Shown one piece after another: positions 6,948 through 14,479 of a stretch of 30,569 bases of DNA. This stretch comes from Bacteroidales bacterium UBA2800. Lineage in GTDB: Bacteria > Bacteroidota > Bacteroidia > Bacteroidales > Paludibacteraceae. Below the pieces are notes generated by a model that was given only the letters and a program-made list of their open reading frames with translations, did not search any database and was not told the DNA's origin. The translations under genes were made by a program, and so were the position numbers. Position 1 is the first letter of the stretch. Every line of letters begins with the position of its first letter. The stretch lies in NCBI GenBank assembly GCA_002351925.1, contig DEHM01000025.1, forward strand, positions 1,272 through 31,840, read 5' to 3'.

Positions 6948-8300
6948 TTATTGATGTTGCTCGCGGAGCAAGTCGTTGACCGTCTTGACGGGATTGAAGG
7001 TCGAGACAGGCACTTCGACGAAGATGGTGTTCCAGCGGCTCATAGCGCCGTTCCAGAGACCCGGCAACTCGAGTGCGAGCAGTTCCTTACCGTCTTTCGA
7101 CTTATTGGAGATAAAGCCGGTCTGCGGGTCGACATACTTAGGCAAATCGAAGGGTTTGCCTTCGTAGTCGCGTATCGCACAAACGAGATCTACGGGGTTG
7201 AAGTGGGTTGACTGTTTCATGAGTTCCGGATCGCTGATCTGTGTGGACTCGAGGATCTGGCAGGAGATGCTGCCGTCGGCCTCACGTACCAAGAACGGAC
7301 CTCCGCCGGGTTCGCCGGTGTTCTTCACTACGCCGCACACGCGGATAGGACGATTGAGTTTAGCACGCTCCTCGTCGCTCAGGTCGGGGTTTTTGAGTGC
7401 CTCGAAGACACGTTTCTGCTCCGTTACGAGCACACCTGCCAGAATCTGTTTGTAGCGGATCGTATCTTTCTTGAGGCGATCGGGCACCACATTGTCGATA
7501 TTCTTGATGAAGACGATATCGGCATCCTGCTGGTTGAGGTTCTCGATGAGTGCACCATGACCGCCCGGACGGAAGAGCAGTTTGCCGTCTTTGGTACGGA
7601 ACGGCGTGCCGTCAGGGTTAGCCGCGAGCGTGTCGGTAGAGGGCAGTTGCTCAGAGAAAGTAACGTCATAACGGACGCCATATTTGTCCTCGAACTTCTT
7701 GAGATTGTCGGCTATATGCTGACGGAAGAGCGGCAGATGGTCATGGCTGACGGTGAAATGGAGATAGACGGTCGGTTTGTCGCCTTCGCCCTTGCAATAT
7801 TGCGCTCCTTCTACCAGGTGTTCCAAAGCCGGCGTACGTGCGCCGTCGCGATACTTATGGAAGAGCAGCAGACCCTTCGGCAGGTCGCCATAATGCATGT
7901 CATACAGCAGATAACGCACCGCCTCTTGACCCTCTTTGCCGATGAGTTGCGGGCCAAAAGCAAACCGGTCCTTATGGGCGAGGAAGTCCTGGATAAACGG
8001 CGTCTCTATGCCGTCTTCGAGGTACTGGAAGAGGTTCTTGAACATACGGCTGGCTGCACCGGAAGCGGGGACGAACTTCAGGATCTTGTGTCCCTCCTTG
8101 AGGTACTGCTCCCACGCGGCGATGTAAGCCTCTTGCTCCGCACGTTTGGGTGCGAGGATGCCCTTCTTGGTAGAAGCGGGAGCGACGATGTCGAGTTCAG
8201 GGAAACCGTTGCGGAAGCACTCGAGTTGTGCCTCGGCTTTTTCTACAGAGATGCCCCGAGCCTGGAGTTGCTCAAGGTCTTGTGGAGTGAAATTGTTCAT
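6948..8300 (-). CDS. DUF4301 protein, nucleotidyltransferase-like
   Basis: A 450-residue soluble protein with no signal peptide. Motifs include VPASGAASRMFK near residue 77 (a glycine-rich nucleotide loop), LFRPGGHGALIENLN, and IVFIKNIDNVVPDR, which together recall the fold of UDP-sugar pyrophosphorylases. DUF4301 is a Bacteroidota family with no established reaction. GLWNGAMSRWNTIFVEVP near the end is also conserved in the family as I know it. The gene has its own promoter (8355-8385) divergent from dxs and ends in the shared terminator, so it is probably transcribed alone. A sugar-nucleotide role is inference from the motifs. Confidence 0.85.
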   Translation of the reverse strand: MNNFTPQDLEQLQARGISVEKAEAQLECFRNGFPELDIVAPASTKKGILAPKRAEQEAYIAAWEQYLKEGHKILKFVPASGAASRMFKNLFQYLEDGIETPFIQDFLAHKDRFAFGPQLIGKEGQEAVRYLLYDMHYGDLPKGLLLFHKYRDGARTPALEHLVEGAQYCKGEGDKPTVYLHFTVSHDHLPLFRQHIADNLKKFEDKYGVRYDVTFSEQLPSTDTLAANPDGTPFRTKDGKLLFRPGGHGALIENLNQQDADIVFIKNIDNVVPDRLKKDTIRYKQILAGVLVTEQKRVFEALKNPDLSDEERAKLNRPIRVCGVVKNTGEPGGGPFLVREADGSISCQILESTQISDPELMKQSTHFNPVDLVCAIRDYEGKPFDLPKYVDPQTGFISNKSKDGKELLALELPGLWNGAMSRWNTIFVEVPVSTFNPVKTVNDLLREQHQ

Positions 8301-8354
8301 GGTACTATATCGTTAATTGGTGATTATTGTCGGAGTCACACACCTTTGCGGGTG

Positions 8355-8385
8355 CAAAGGTACAAAGAAAAAACGATATACGCAA
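8355..8385 (-). promoter_or_regulatory. Promoter of the DUF4301 gene
   Basis: On the minus strand: TTG (8385-8383), 20 bp, TACCTTTG (8362-8355). ACCTTTGC and GCAAAGGT at 8342-8361 form a perfect 8-bp inverted repeat with a 4-base loop overlapping the -7 box, the same arms as at 5236-5255. Confidence 0.85.
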
Positions 8386-8411
8386 ATAATTGCATAATTT
8401 TTTACAAAAAT

Positions 8412-8442
8412 TTGCACATGTAAAAAAAAAGCAGTACTTTTG
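8412..8442 (+). promoter_or_regulatory. Promoter of the dxs operon
   Basis: TTG at 8412-8414, 20 bp with a run of A, TACTTTTG at 8435-8442, then 47 bases to the ATG of dxs. It is divergent from the DUF4301 promoter; 26 bp separate the two TTG elements. TTTGC and GTAAA just downstream can pair with one G-U. Confidence 0.85.
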
Positions 8443-8489
8443 CGGCGTAAATTGCGTAGGTATGCGCGTATACGAGTGAGAGGACAAGC

Positions 8490-10427
8490 ATGAACGAGAA
8501 GGAATATCCGTATATCAGTCATATAGACTCGCCTGCTGACCTGAAGAAGGTGCCGGTTAGTGAGTTGCCGAAGGTGTGTGCCGAGTTGCGGCAATATATC
8601 ATCGAGACGCTGAGTAAGCATCCCGGTCATCTGGGTTCGTCGCTGGGTGCGATAGAACTGACGGTAGCGCTGCACTACGTGTTCAACACGCCGGAGGATA
8701 AGCTGGTATGGGATGTAGGTCACCAGGCTTATGCGCATAAGATACTGACGGGGCGCCGAGACCGGTTCCCGACAAACAGGCAGTTCAAGGGTCTGAGTCC
8801 GTTCACCAATCCTGCGGAGAGCGAGTACGACGCGTTTATCGCGGGGCATGCCAGCAATAGCATATCTGCGGCCTTAGGCCTTGATATTGCTGACCGCTTC
8901 GCTGCAAGATCGTCGCAAAGCGACTGTAAGACCGCTGACGCTGTAGGACATAACACCGTAGCCATCATAGGTGACGGAGCTATGACGGGAGGTCTGGCTT
9001 TTGAGGGGCTGAACAACACGTCGATGGACAAGAACAACCTGCTGATTGTGCTGAACGATAATCACATGGCTATCGACCCGCTGAAGGGCGGTTTTACCCA
9101 GTATCTGGTTGACCTGACGACGAGTGCTGGCTACAACCGTTGGCGCTGGCGGCTCTATCAGTTGGCGCAGAAACTGCACCTGATAGACGAGCAGAAGAAA
9201 CAACGCATCCAGCGACGGAACAATAGTCTGAAGGCCGTGTTCAGCAAGCAGAAAAGCAATATCTTCACCGGTATGAACATCCGCTATTTCGGACCCACCG
9301 ACGGCCATGACGTAGAAGGACTGGTACGCATACTGAGCGAGATAAAAAACCACCGCGGGCCGAAAGTGCTGCATATCGTTACGAAGAAAGGCAAAGGCTA
9401 TGCGCCGGCGGAGAACGACCAGACCGTATGGCATGCGCCGGGAGAGTTTGACGTGGAGACAGGCGAGCGGTTACAGGTTACGGACAATGGGTTACGGATT
9501 CCGCCGCTGTGGCAAGAGGTTTTTGGTGAGACCTTGTTGGAACTGGCGAAGAAGAACGAGAAGATAGTAGGTATCACGCCGGCAATGCCGTCGGGTTGCT
9601 CGATGAGTATTATGCAGAAAGAGTTGCCGGAACGCGTCTTCGACGTAGGTATCGCGGAAGGTCACGCCGTGACATTCAGTGCCGGTCTGGCTAAAGCGGG
9701 TATGGTGCCCTACTGCAATATCTACTCCACTTTCCTGCAACGTGCTTACGACAACATCGTCCATGACGTAGCGCTGCAGAACCTGCACGTAGTGCTCTGT
9801 ATCGACCGCGCCGGTATCGTAGGTAATGATGGTGCTACGCACCATGGCCTACTCGACCTGACCTACCTGCGTCCCATACCCAACATGCAGATTTGTGCGC
9901 CAAGGACCGGTGAGGACCTGAAGCAAATGATGGCTATGGCGGAAAAACTTGATGGTCCTGTCGCCATTCGGTACCCACGCGGACGCACGCCAATGGACAA
10001 TGGACAACGAACAATGGACAATGGACAAGTTCAATACGGCAAGGGTGTGAAGTTGCGGGACGGAAAGGATTTTGCCGTACTTAGCTTGGGCTCTATCGGC
10101 AACGCCATGAGCGAAGCCATTGAGGCTTCCGGACGCGATATCGCTCATTACGATATGCGGTGGTTGAAGCCAATGGACGAGGAGATACTGCACGAAGTAG
10201 GTAAGCGCTATAAGACTATCGTGACGGTCGAAGACGGCTTGACAGCCGGCGGTCTGGGCAGCGCCGTACTGGAATGGATGGCCGACCACGGCTACACGCC
10301 GCGCATAGTACGTCTGGGCGTGAAGGACCAGTTTGTAGAACACGGTAGTACCAAAGAATTGTATCATCTGTTAAAACTCGATAAAGAAGGATTATGCGAA
10401 TCGTTATTGCAGGTGCCGGTGAAGTAG
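8490..10427 (+). CDS. dxs: 1-deoxy-D-xylulose-5-phosphate synthase
   Basis: A 645-residue protein. It carries HPGHLGSSLG (residues 44-53), VWDVGHQAYAHKILTGR, the thiamine diphosphate motif GDGAMTGG, RYFGPTDGHD, FDVGIAEGHAVTFSAG with the catalytic Glu, and IRYPRGR. DXS condenses pyruvate and glyceraldehyde 3-phosphate, the first step of the MEP isoprenoid route. Three variable loops are made of short repeats: residues 135-154 (16-bp units), 327-336 and 500-514 (heptads). Compared from memory with Bacteroides DXS, the first loop is about 11 residues longer. All cofactor motifs are intact, so the enzyme is probably active. It is the first gene of a long operon and overlaps trkA by 34 bases. Confidence 0.96.
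   Translation: MNEKEYPYISHIDSPADLKKVPVSELPKVCAELRQYIIETLSKHPGHLGSSLGAIELTVALHYVFNTPEDKLVWDVGHQAYAHKILTGRRDRFPTNRQFKGLSPFTNPAESEYDAFIAGHASNSISAALGLDIADRFAARSSQSDCKTADAVGHNTVAIIGDGAMTGGLAFEGLNNTSMDKNNLLIVLNDNHMAIDPLKGGFTQYLVDLTTSAGYNRWRWRLYQLAQKLHLIDEQKKQRIQRRNNSLKAVFSKQKSNIFTGMNIRYFGPTDGHDVEGLVRILSEIKNHRGPKVLHIVTKKGKGYAPAENDQTVWHAPGEFDVETGERLQVTDNGLRIPPLWQEVFGETLLELAKKNEKIVGITPAMPSGCSMSIMQKELPERVFDVGIAEGHAVTFSAGLAKAGMVPYCNIYSTFLQRAYDNIVHDVALQNLHVVLCIDRAGIVGNDGATHHGLLDLTYLRPIPNMQICAPRTGEDLKQMMAMAEKLDGPVAIRYPRGRTPMDNGQRTMDNGQVQYGKGVKLRDGKDFAVLSLGSIGNAMSEAIEASGRDIAHYDMRWLKPMDEEILHEVGKRYKTIVTVEDGLTAGGLGSAVLEWMADHGYTPRIVRLGVKDQFVEHGSTKELYHLLKLDKEGLCESLLQVPVK
8892..8949 (+). repeat. 16-bp repeat array in dxs (reverse orientation)
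   Basis: GACCGCTTCGCTGCAA (16 bp), a 22-bp variant ending CTGTAA, GACCGCTGACGCTGTAG (17 bp), then GAC. The reverse complement gives units starting GTCYTRCAG and ending GCG. It sits in the loop between ISAALG and the VAIIGDGAMTGG motif, so it is tolerated without breaking the enzyme. Confidence 0.75.
9469..9496 (+). repeat. Heptad array of mixed type in dxs
   Basis: Four heptads in perfect phase: GGTTACA, GGTTACG, GACAATG, GGTTACG. The third is the unit of the array at 9989-10030. The array is in frame and encodes a linker between the two halves of DXS. Confidence 0.8.
9989..10030 (+). repeat. Heptad array, GACAATG type, in dxs
   Basis: Six consecutive heptads: GCCAATG, GACAATG, GACAACG, AACAATG, GACAATG, GACAAGT. 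They encode PMDNGQRTMDNGQ, a self-similar peptide directly after the IRYPRGR motif, where DXS proteins have a variable loop. Confidence 0.85.
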
Positions 10428-11728
10428 GCACACACTTGGCTAAACTGTTGAGCCGCGAGGATATGGAGATAAGCCTACTGGATGAGCAGGCGGAGCGCTT
10501 GGGAGACCTGAGCGCCAACTACGACCTGCTGACCAAGGTAGGTAATCCCACGTCTATCCGCGACCTGAAAGATATCCACGTGAAGGATGCCGACCTCTTC
10601 ATCTCCGTGACACCGCACGAGACAGAGAACATGACGGCCTGCCTGATTGCCAATCAGCTGGGTGCGAAGCGTACGCTGGCGCGTATCGACAACTACGAGT
10701 ACCTGCTGCCGGAGAACAAGAAGTTCTTCGAGAAAATGGGTCTTAACCACCTGATCTATCCGGAGGTGCTGGCCGCCAACGAGATAGAAGAGAGTCTGCG
10801 CACGAGCTGGATGCGTTATCACCTGCATCTGAGTCAAGGTGCGTTGGAACTATGCGTCGTGAAAGTGCGTGAGGGTGCGAAGATTATCGGTAAGACCTTC
10901 GCGTCGGGCGTATACAACCACGGTCGGTATCGTATCGTAGCCATCAAACGTGACCAGGAGACGCTGATACCGCGCGGTCAGGATGCCGTAGAAGCAGGCG
11001 ACATGGTCTATTGCGTCTGCACGAAAGAGGACATGGAGTTCCTGCGTGAAGAACTGGGAAAGAGCAAGAAAGAGATCAAGAATATCATCTTCTTCGGCGG
11101 AGGCCGTATTGCCCGCAAAGCCGCTACAGAACTGGAGGGCGACCGCAATATCAAGATTATCGAGAAAGACCGCGAGCTCTGCAGGCTGCTGAGTGAGAAA
11201 GTACCCAATGCACTGATTATCAATGCCGACGGCAGCGATATGGATGTGCTGAAAGAAGAGGGCATACAGGACGCAGATGCTTTTGTAGCGGTAACGGATA
11301 GCAGCGAGGCGAATATCTTCGCGTGTCTGGCCGCCAAACGTTTTGGTGTGCACAAGACGATAGCCGAAGTAGAGAACCTGGACTATATCCCTATGGCCGA
11401 AGGTCTGGATATAGGTACGGTGCTCAACAAGAAGACGATTGCCGCCAGCTATATCTACCAGATGCTGCTCGATGCGAGCGTACGCGGCGTGCACAACCTG
11501 ACGAGTGCCGATGCGGAGATCGTGGAGTTCTACGCCAAAGAGGGCAGCGAGATCACCCGTCATAAGGTGCGCGATCTGGACCTGCCCGACGAAGCCAATA
11601 TCGGCGGTATTGTCCGCGCCGGTGAGGGTATACTGGTGAACGGCGAGACGCAGATTATCGCCGGCGACCTGGTCGTAGTGTTCTGCAAGAGTCATGTAAT
11701 ACGTAATCTGGAGCGTTTCTTCAAATGA
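10394..11728 (+). CDS. trkA: Trk potassium uptake protein TrkA
   Basis: A 444-residue cytosolic protein with two RCK units. The first starts MRIVIAGAGEVGTHLAKLL with a GxGxxG nucleotide loop at residues 7-12 and contains LTKVGNPTSIRDLKD. The second starts near residue 234 with IIFFGGGRIARKAA and contains NADGSDMDVLKEEGI. Each is followed by a TrkA_C domain (AKIIGKTFASGVYN; AEIVEFYAKEGSEI). In the family TrkA binds NAD(H) or ATP and gates the TrkH channel. The start lies 34 bases inside dxs, and its stop overlaps the trkH start by ATGA, as expected for two subunits of one transporter. Confidence 0.95.
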   Translation: MRIVIAGAGEVGTHLAKLLSREDMEISLLDEQAERLGDLSANYDLLTKVGNPTSIRDLKDIHVKDADLFISVTPHETENMTACLIANQLGAKRTLARIDNYEYLLPENKKFFEKMGLNHLIYPEVLAANEIEESLRTSWMRYHLHLSQGALELCVVKVREGAKIIGKTFASGVYNHGRYRIVAIKRDQETLIPRGQDAVEAGDMVYCVCTKEDMEFLREELGKSKKEIKNIIFFGGGRIARKAATELEGDRNIKIIEKDRELCRLLSEKVPNALIINADGSDMDVLKEEGIQDADAFVAVTDSSEANIFACLAAKRFGVHKTIAEVENLDYIPMAEGLDIGTVLNKKTIAASYIYQMLLDASVRGVHNLTSADAEIVEFYAKEGSEITRHKVRDLDLPDEANIGGIVRAGEGILVNGETQIIAGDLVVVFCKSHVIRNLERFFK

Positions 11729-13173
11729 CACGTACGTTTAACTGGAAACTGGTCTTCAAGACCATGGGTGTACTGACGCTACTGGAGGCGCAGTTTATGC
11801 TGATACCTACGTTCGCGGCATGGTGGTACCACGAGGCGGACCTGGGCGCATGGATTGTGTCGAGCGCTATCACCTGGTTGACCAGTTGGTGGAGTCTGCT
11901 TGCAGGTCGTCATGCGGAGCGTCGTGTAGGCGAACGTGAGGGCTACGTGATTGTGGCCTCGGTATGGGTGGTCTACTCGCTCTTCGGCATGCTACCTTTC
12001 TGGTTAAGCGGTGCGCTACCGGACCTGACCGACGCGTGGTATGAGACGATGGCCGGCTTTACGACTACCGGCTCAACGGTCTTCACGGACGTAGCCGCGC
12101 AGAGCCACTCTATCCTACTCTGGCGCTCGCTGATGCAGTGGATAGGCGGTATGGGTATCATCGTGCTGAGTGTGGCTATCCTGCCTATGTTCGGCCTGGG
12201 CGGCATGCAGCTCTATAGCGCCGAAGTGACGGGTGTGAACTACGAGAAACTCAGTCCACGTATTGCCGACACGGCCAAGCACATGTGGGTGACCTACATC
12301 CTGCTGACCCTGGCGGAAGGCGCGTTACTGTGGTGGTTCGGCATGGGTAAGTTTGACGCCATCTGCCACTCGATGGCAACCATCTCTACCGGAGGTTTTG
12401 CTACCCATAACGACAGCGTGATAGGTTTTGGTCCGGCTATCCAGTGGATCATACTGCTGTTTATGCTGCTGTCGGGTATCAACTTCACGCAGATCATCTA
12501 CGCCTTGCGCGGTAGGCCTCAGCGTCTGTGGCAAGACGAAGAGACGCGCTGGTATGTAGGTGCGTGTATCGTGGCGGGAGCGCTGCTAAGTATCGGCCTG
12601 CTCGTGCATACGCATCTGCTATCGAGTATACGTATCGGTTTCTTCACAGCTGTTGCCACGATCACCAGCACGGGTTTTGTGGCAGCCGACTATATGCTTT
12701 GGCCTCCTGTACTGTGGGTACTGGTGCTGCTGTTGATGTTCACCGGCGGTGCATCGGGTTCGACCTCCGGAGGTATGAAATGGGTACGTATCGCCATCTT
12801 TGCCAAGTCAGCCCTCGCCGAGATCAAACGGCGCATCCATCCCAATGCCGTGGTACCAGTACGTTTCAACGGTCTGACGATGCGTGAACAGACGACGAGT
12901 AACATCGTGGCCTTCATGTTCTTCTATGTCATGATCATAGGTCTGGCTACGTTGTGGTTCTGCGGTTGCGGCATAGGTTTCGATGAGTCGCTGGGTATCG
13001 CGGTTTCGATGATAGGCAACGTAGGTGTGTCGATTGGTCAATGGGGCTCGAGCGGTTGCTATGCAGCCATGCCTGCTGCCGCCAAATGGGCTGCGACCTT
13101 CGTGATGCTCATTGGTCGTCTGGAAATCTTCACCGTCCTGTTGTTGTTCAGCCGTTCACTCTGGAAGAAATAA
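11725..13173 (+). CDS. trkH: Trk potassium uptake channel subunit TrkH
   Basis: A 482-residue membrane protein with about ten hydrophobic segments arranged as four M1-P-M2 units. Selectivity-filter-like pieces are visible: AGFTTTGSTVF, ATISTGGFATH, ATITSTGFVAA and MIGNVGVSIG. GGMGIIVLSVAILP and GGASGSTSGGMK are typical TrkH loops. It forms the K+ pore in the inner membrane and works with TrkA, encoded immediately upstream with an ATGA overlap. The SGNH hydrolase gene starts 1 base after the stop. Confidence 0.95.
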   Translation: MTRTFNWKLVFKTMGVLTLLEAQFMLIPTFAAWWYHEADLGAWIVSSAITWLTSWWSLLAGRHAERRVGEREGYVIVASVWVVYSLFGMLPFWLSGALPDLTDAWYETMAGFTTTGSTVFTDVAAQSHSILLWRSLMQWIGGMGIIVLSVAILPMFGLGGMQLYSAEVTGVNYEKLSPRIADTAKHMWVTYILLTLAEGALLWWFGMGKFDAICHSMATISTGGFATHNDSVIGFGPAIQWIILLFMLLSGINFTQIIYALRGRPQRLWQDEETRWYVGACIVAGALLSIGLLVHTHLLSSIRIGFFTAVATITSTGFVAADYMLWPPVLWVLVLLLMFTGGASGSTSGGMKWVRIAIFAKSALAEIKRRIHPNAVVPVRFNGLTMREQTTSNIVAFMFFYVMIIGLATLWFCGCGIGFDESLGIAVSMIGNVGVSIGQWGSSGCYAAMPAAAKWAATFVMLIGRLEIFTVLLLFSRSLWKK

Positions 13174-13174
13174 C

Positions 13175-14479
13175 ATGCGGCCCAATCATGTTCTGTTGTT
13201 CATTGCCGCATGCCTCCTCTGTCTTGGTTTGCTGTGCATCCTGCTTCCGCATCGTGTGGAAGTGGGCACCCGTACGCTCCGCTGGCCGACGCTGGGAGAG
13301 GTTTTTGGCAATCAGGAGTCAGGAGTCAGGAGTCAGGATTCAGAAATCTTCTTAGACAGCCTAAGTGACGCAGATAGTCCCGAGAGTATGGACACGCTTG
13401 TGGCGGAGAGGGCAAAACCGGAGATTCCGAGAGTGTCGGTAGACTCGGTGACCGACAGCAGGGTGTTCCTCGGTGCTTTCTATGCCTCGCTGGCCGAGAG
13501 CGGGCAGAAGGTAGTGCGGGTAGTGCATTACGGTGACAGCCAGATAGAAGAGGACCGTATGAGTCAGCAGATCCGCGAAGCGCTGCAGAATCGTTATGGC
13601 GGTCAGGGTTGCGGCCTCATGCCGCTGGCGCAGACCATTCCAAATAAAACAGTCAAGCAACAGCTACGTATGAACAACCGGCCGGTGCAACCGGCTCAAG
13701 GTCCACGGCGCTACTTAGTGTATGGCCCGAAACACGACCAACGATCGGATGGACGGTATGGTGTGATGGGTCAAGTGGCCATGATGAACGACAGCCTGGT
13801 CAGAGGCTCGGAAGAACTGACGGCCATCTGTACACCGCTTATCCCCACAGCACAATACCGGCGATGGAGAGTCTTCGCCGACACGTCTATCCACTATTCG
13901 TTTGCCGGCGACACGGTGCGGCTGAGCGGTCATGGTGCCGTGTACGGTCTGTCGCAAGAGAGCGAGACCGGCGTGATAGTGGATAACATCCCTATGCGCG
14001 GTTGTCTGGGACTGGTGTTCACCAAGATGGATCGAGGCCAACTGGAACGTTTTTACCGCGAGCAGAATGTGAAGTTGATCATCATGCAGTTTGGCGGCAA
14101 CGCGATACCGTTTAACGAGAATCCCGGTACTATCAGCGGCATCGTCAAAGGGCTGAGGCAACAGGTGCAATATATACGCGAATGTGCACCGGATGCTTCG
14201 ATCCTCTTTATCGGCCCGAGCGACATGGCCAGACAAGTGGACGGCGAATGGGAGAGTTACCCGATGATACCGTATATGGATCGGTTGCTGCGCAAGATGG
14301 CACTTGAGGAGCAGATTGCATATTTCAGCCTGTTCCGATGGATGGGAGGCAGCGGCAGTATGCTCCGCTGGCGAGAGATAGGTCTGGCCGGAGAAGACGG
14401 TGTGCATTTCTACCGCGGCGGTGCACGTAAGGCCGGAAACGCTGTCGGAGAATGGATCTTGGAGGGAATAACAGAATGA
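13175..14479 (+). CDS. SGNH/GDSL hydrolase, membrane-anchored
   Basis: A 434-residue protein. The chosen ATG at 13175 opens into one hydrophobic segment (residues 6-25) that would anchor it in the inner membrane with the catalytic part in the periplasm. SGNH motifs are present: Ser122 in HYGDSQIEED, Asn309 in MQFGGNAIPF, and D408xxH411 in EDGVHFY. Together with the MBOAT gene that starts inside its stop codon (ATGA), this fits a two-component O-acetyltransferase, in which the MBOAT moves acetyl groups across the membrane and the SGNH protein passes them to a glycan, as in alginate or peptidoglycan O-acetylation. The acceptor glycan is not known. Residues 47-58, a linker after the anchor, are encoded by heptads. 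Confidence 0.85.
   Translation: MRPNHVLLFIAACLLCLGLLCILLPHRVEVGTRTLRWPTLGEVFGNQESGVRSQDSEIFLDSLSDADSPESMDTLVAERAKPEIPRVSVDSVTDSRVFLGAFYASLAESGQKVVRVVHYGDSQIEEDRMSQQIREALQNRYGGQGCGLMPLAQTIPNKTVKQQLRMNNRPVQPAQGPRRYLVYGPKHDQRSDGRYGVMGQVAMMNDSLVRGSEELTAICTPLIPTAQYRRWRVFADTSIHYSFAGDTVRLSGHGAVYGLSQESETGVIVDNIPMRGCLGLVFTKMDRGQLERFYREQNVKLIIMQFGGNAIPFNENPGTISGIVKGLRQQVQYIRECAPDASILFIGPSDMARQVDGEWESYPMIPYMDRLLRKMALEEQIAYFSLFRWMGGSGSMLRWREIGLAGEDGVHFYRGGARKAGNAVGEWILEGITE
13314..13348 (+). repeat. Heptad array, AGGAGTC type, in the SGNH gene
   Basis: Three exact AGGAGTC units, then AGGATTC and AGAAATC, without gaps. In frame it encodes part of QESGVRSQDSE in the linker between membrane anchor and catalytic domain. 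Confidence 0.85.

Noticed and set aside
9469..10030. Heptad arrays in dxs as a phase-variable switch
   Set aside because: A one-unit change would break an enzyme that is probably essential, and the units are already imperfect. Switching is therefore unlikely at this gene, though not excluded for other arrays.
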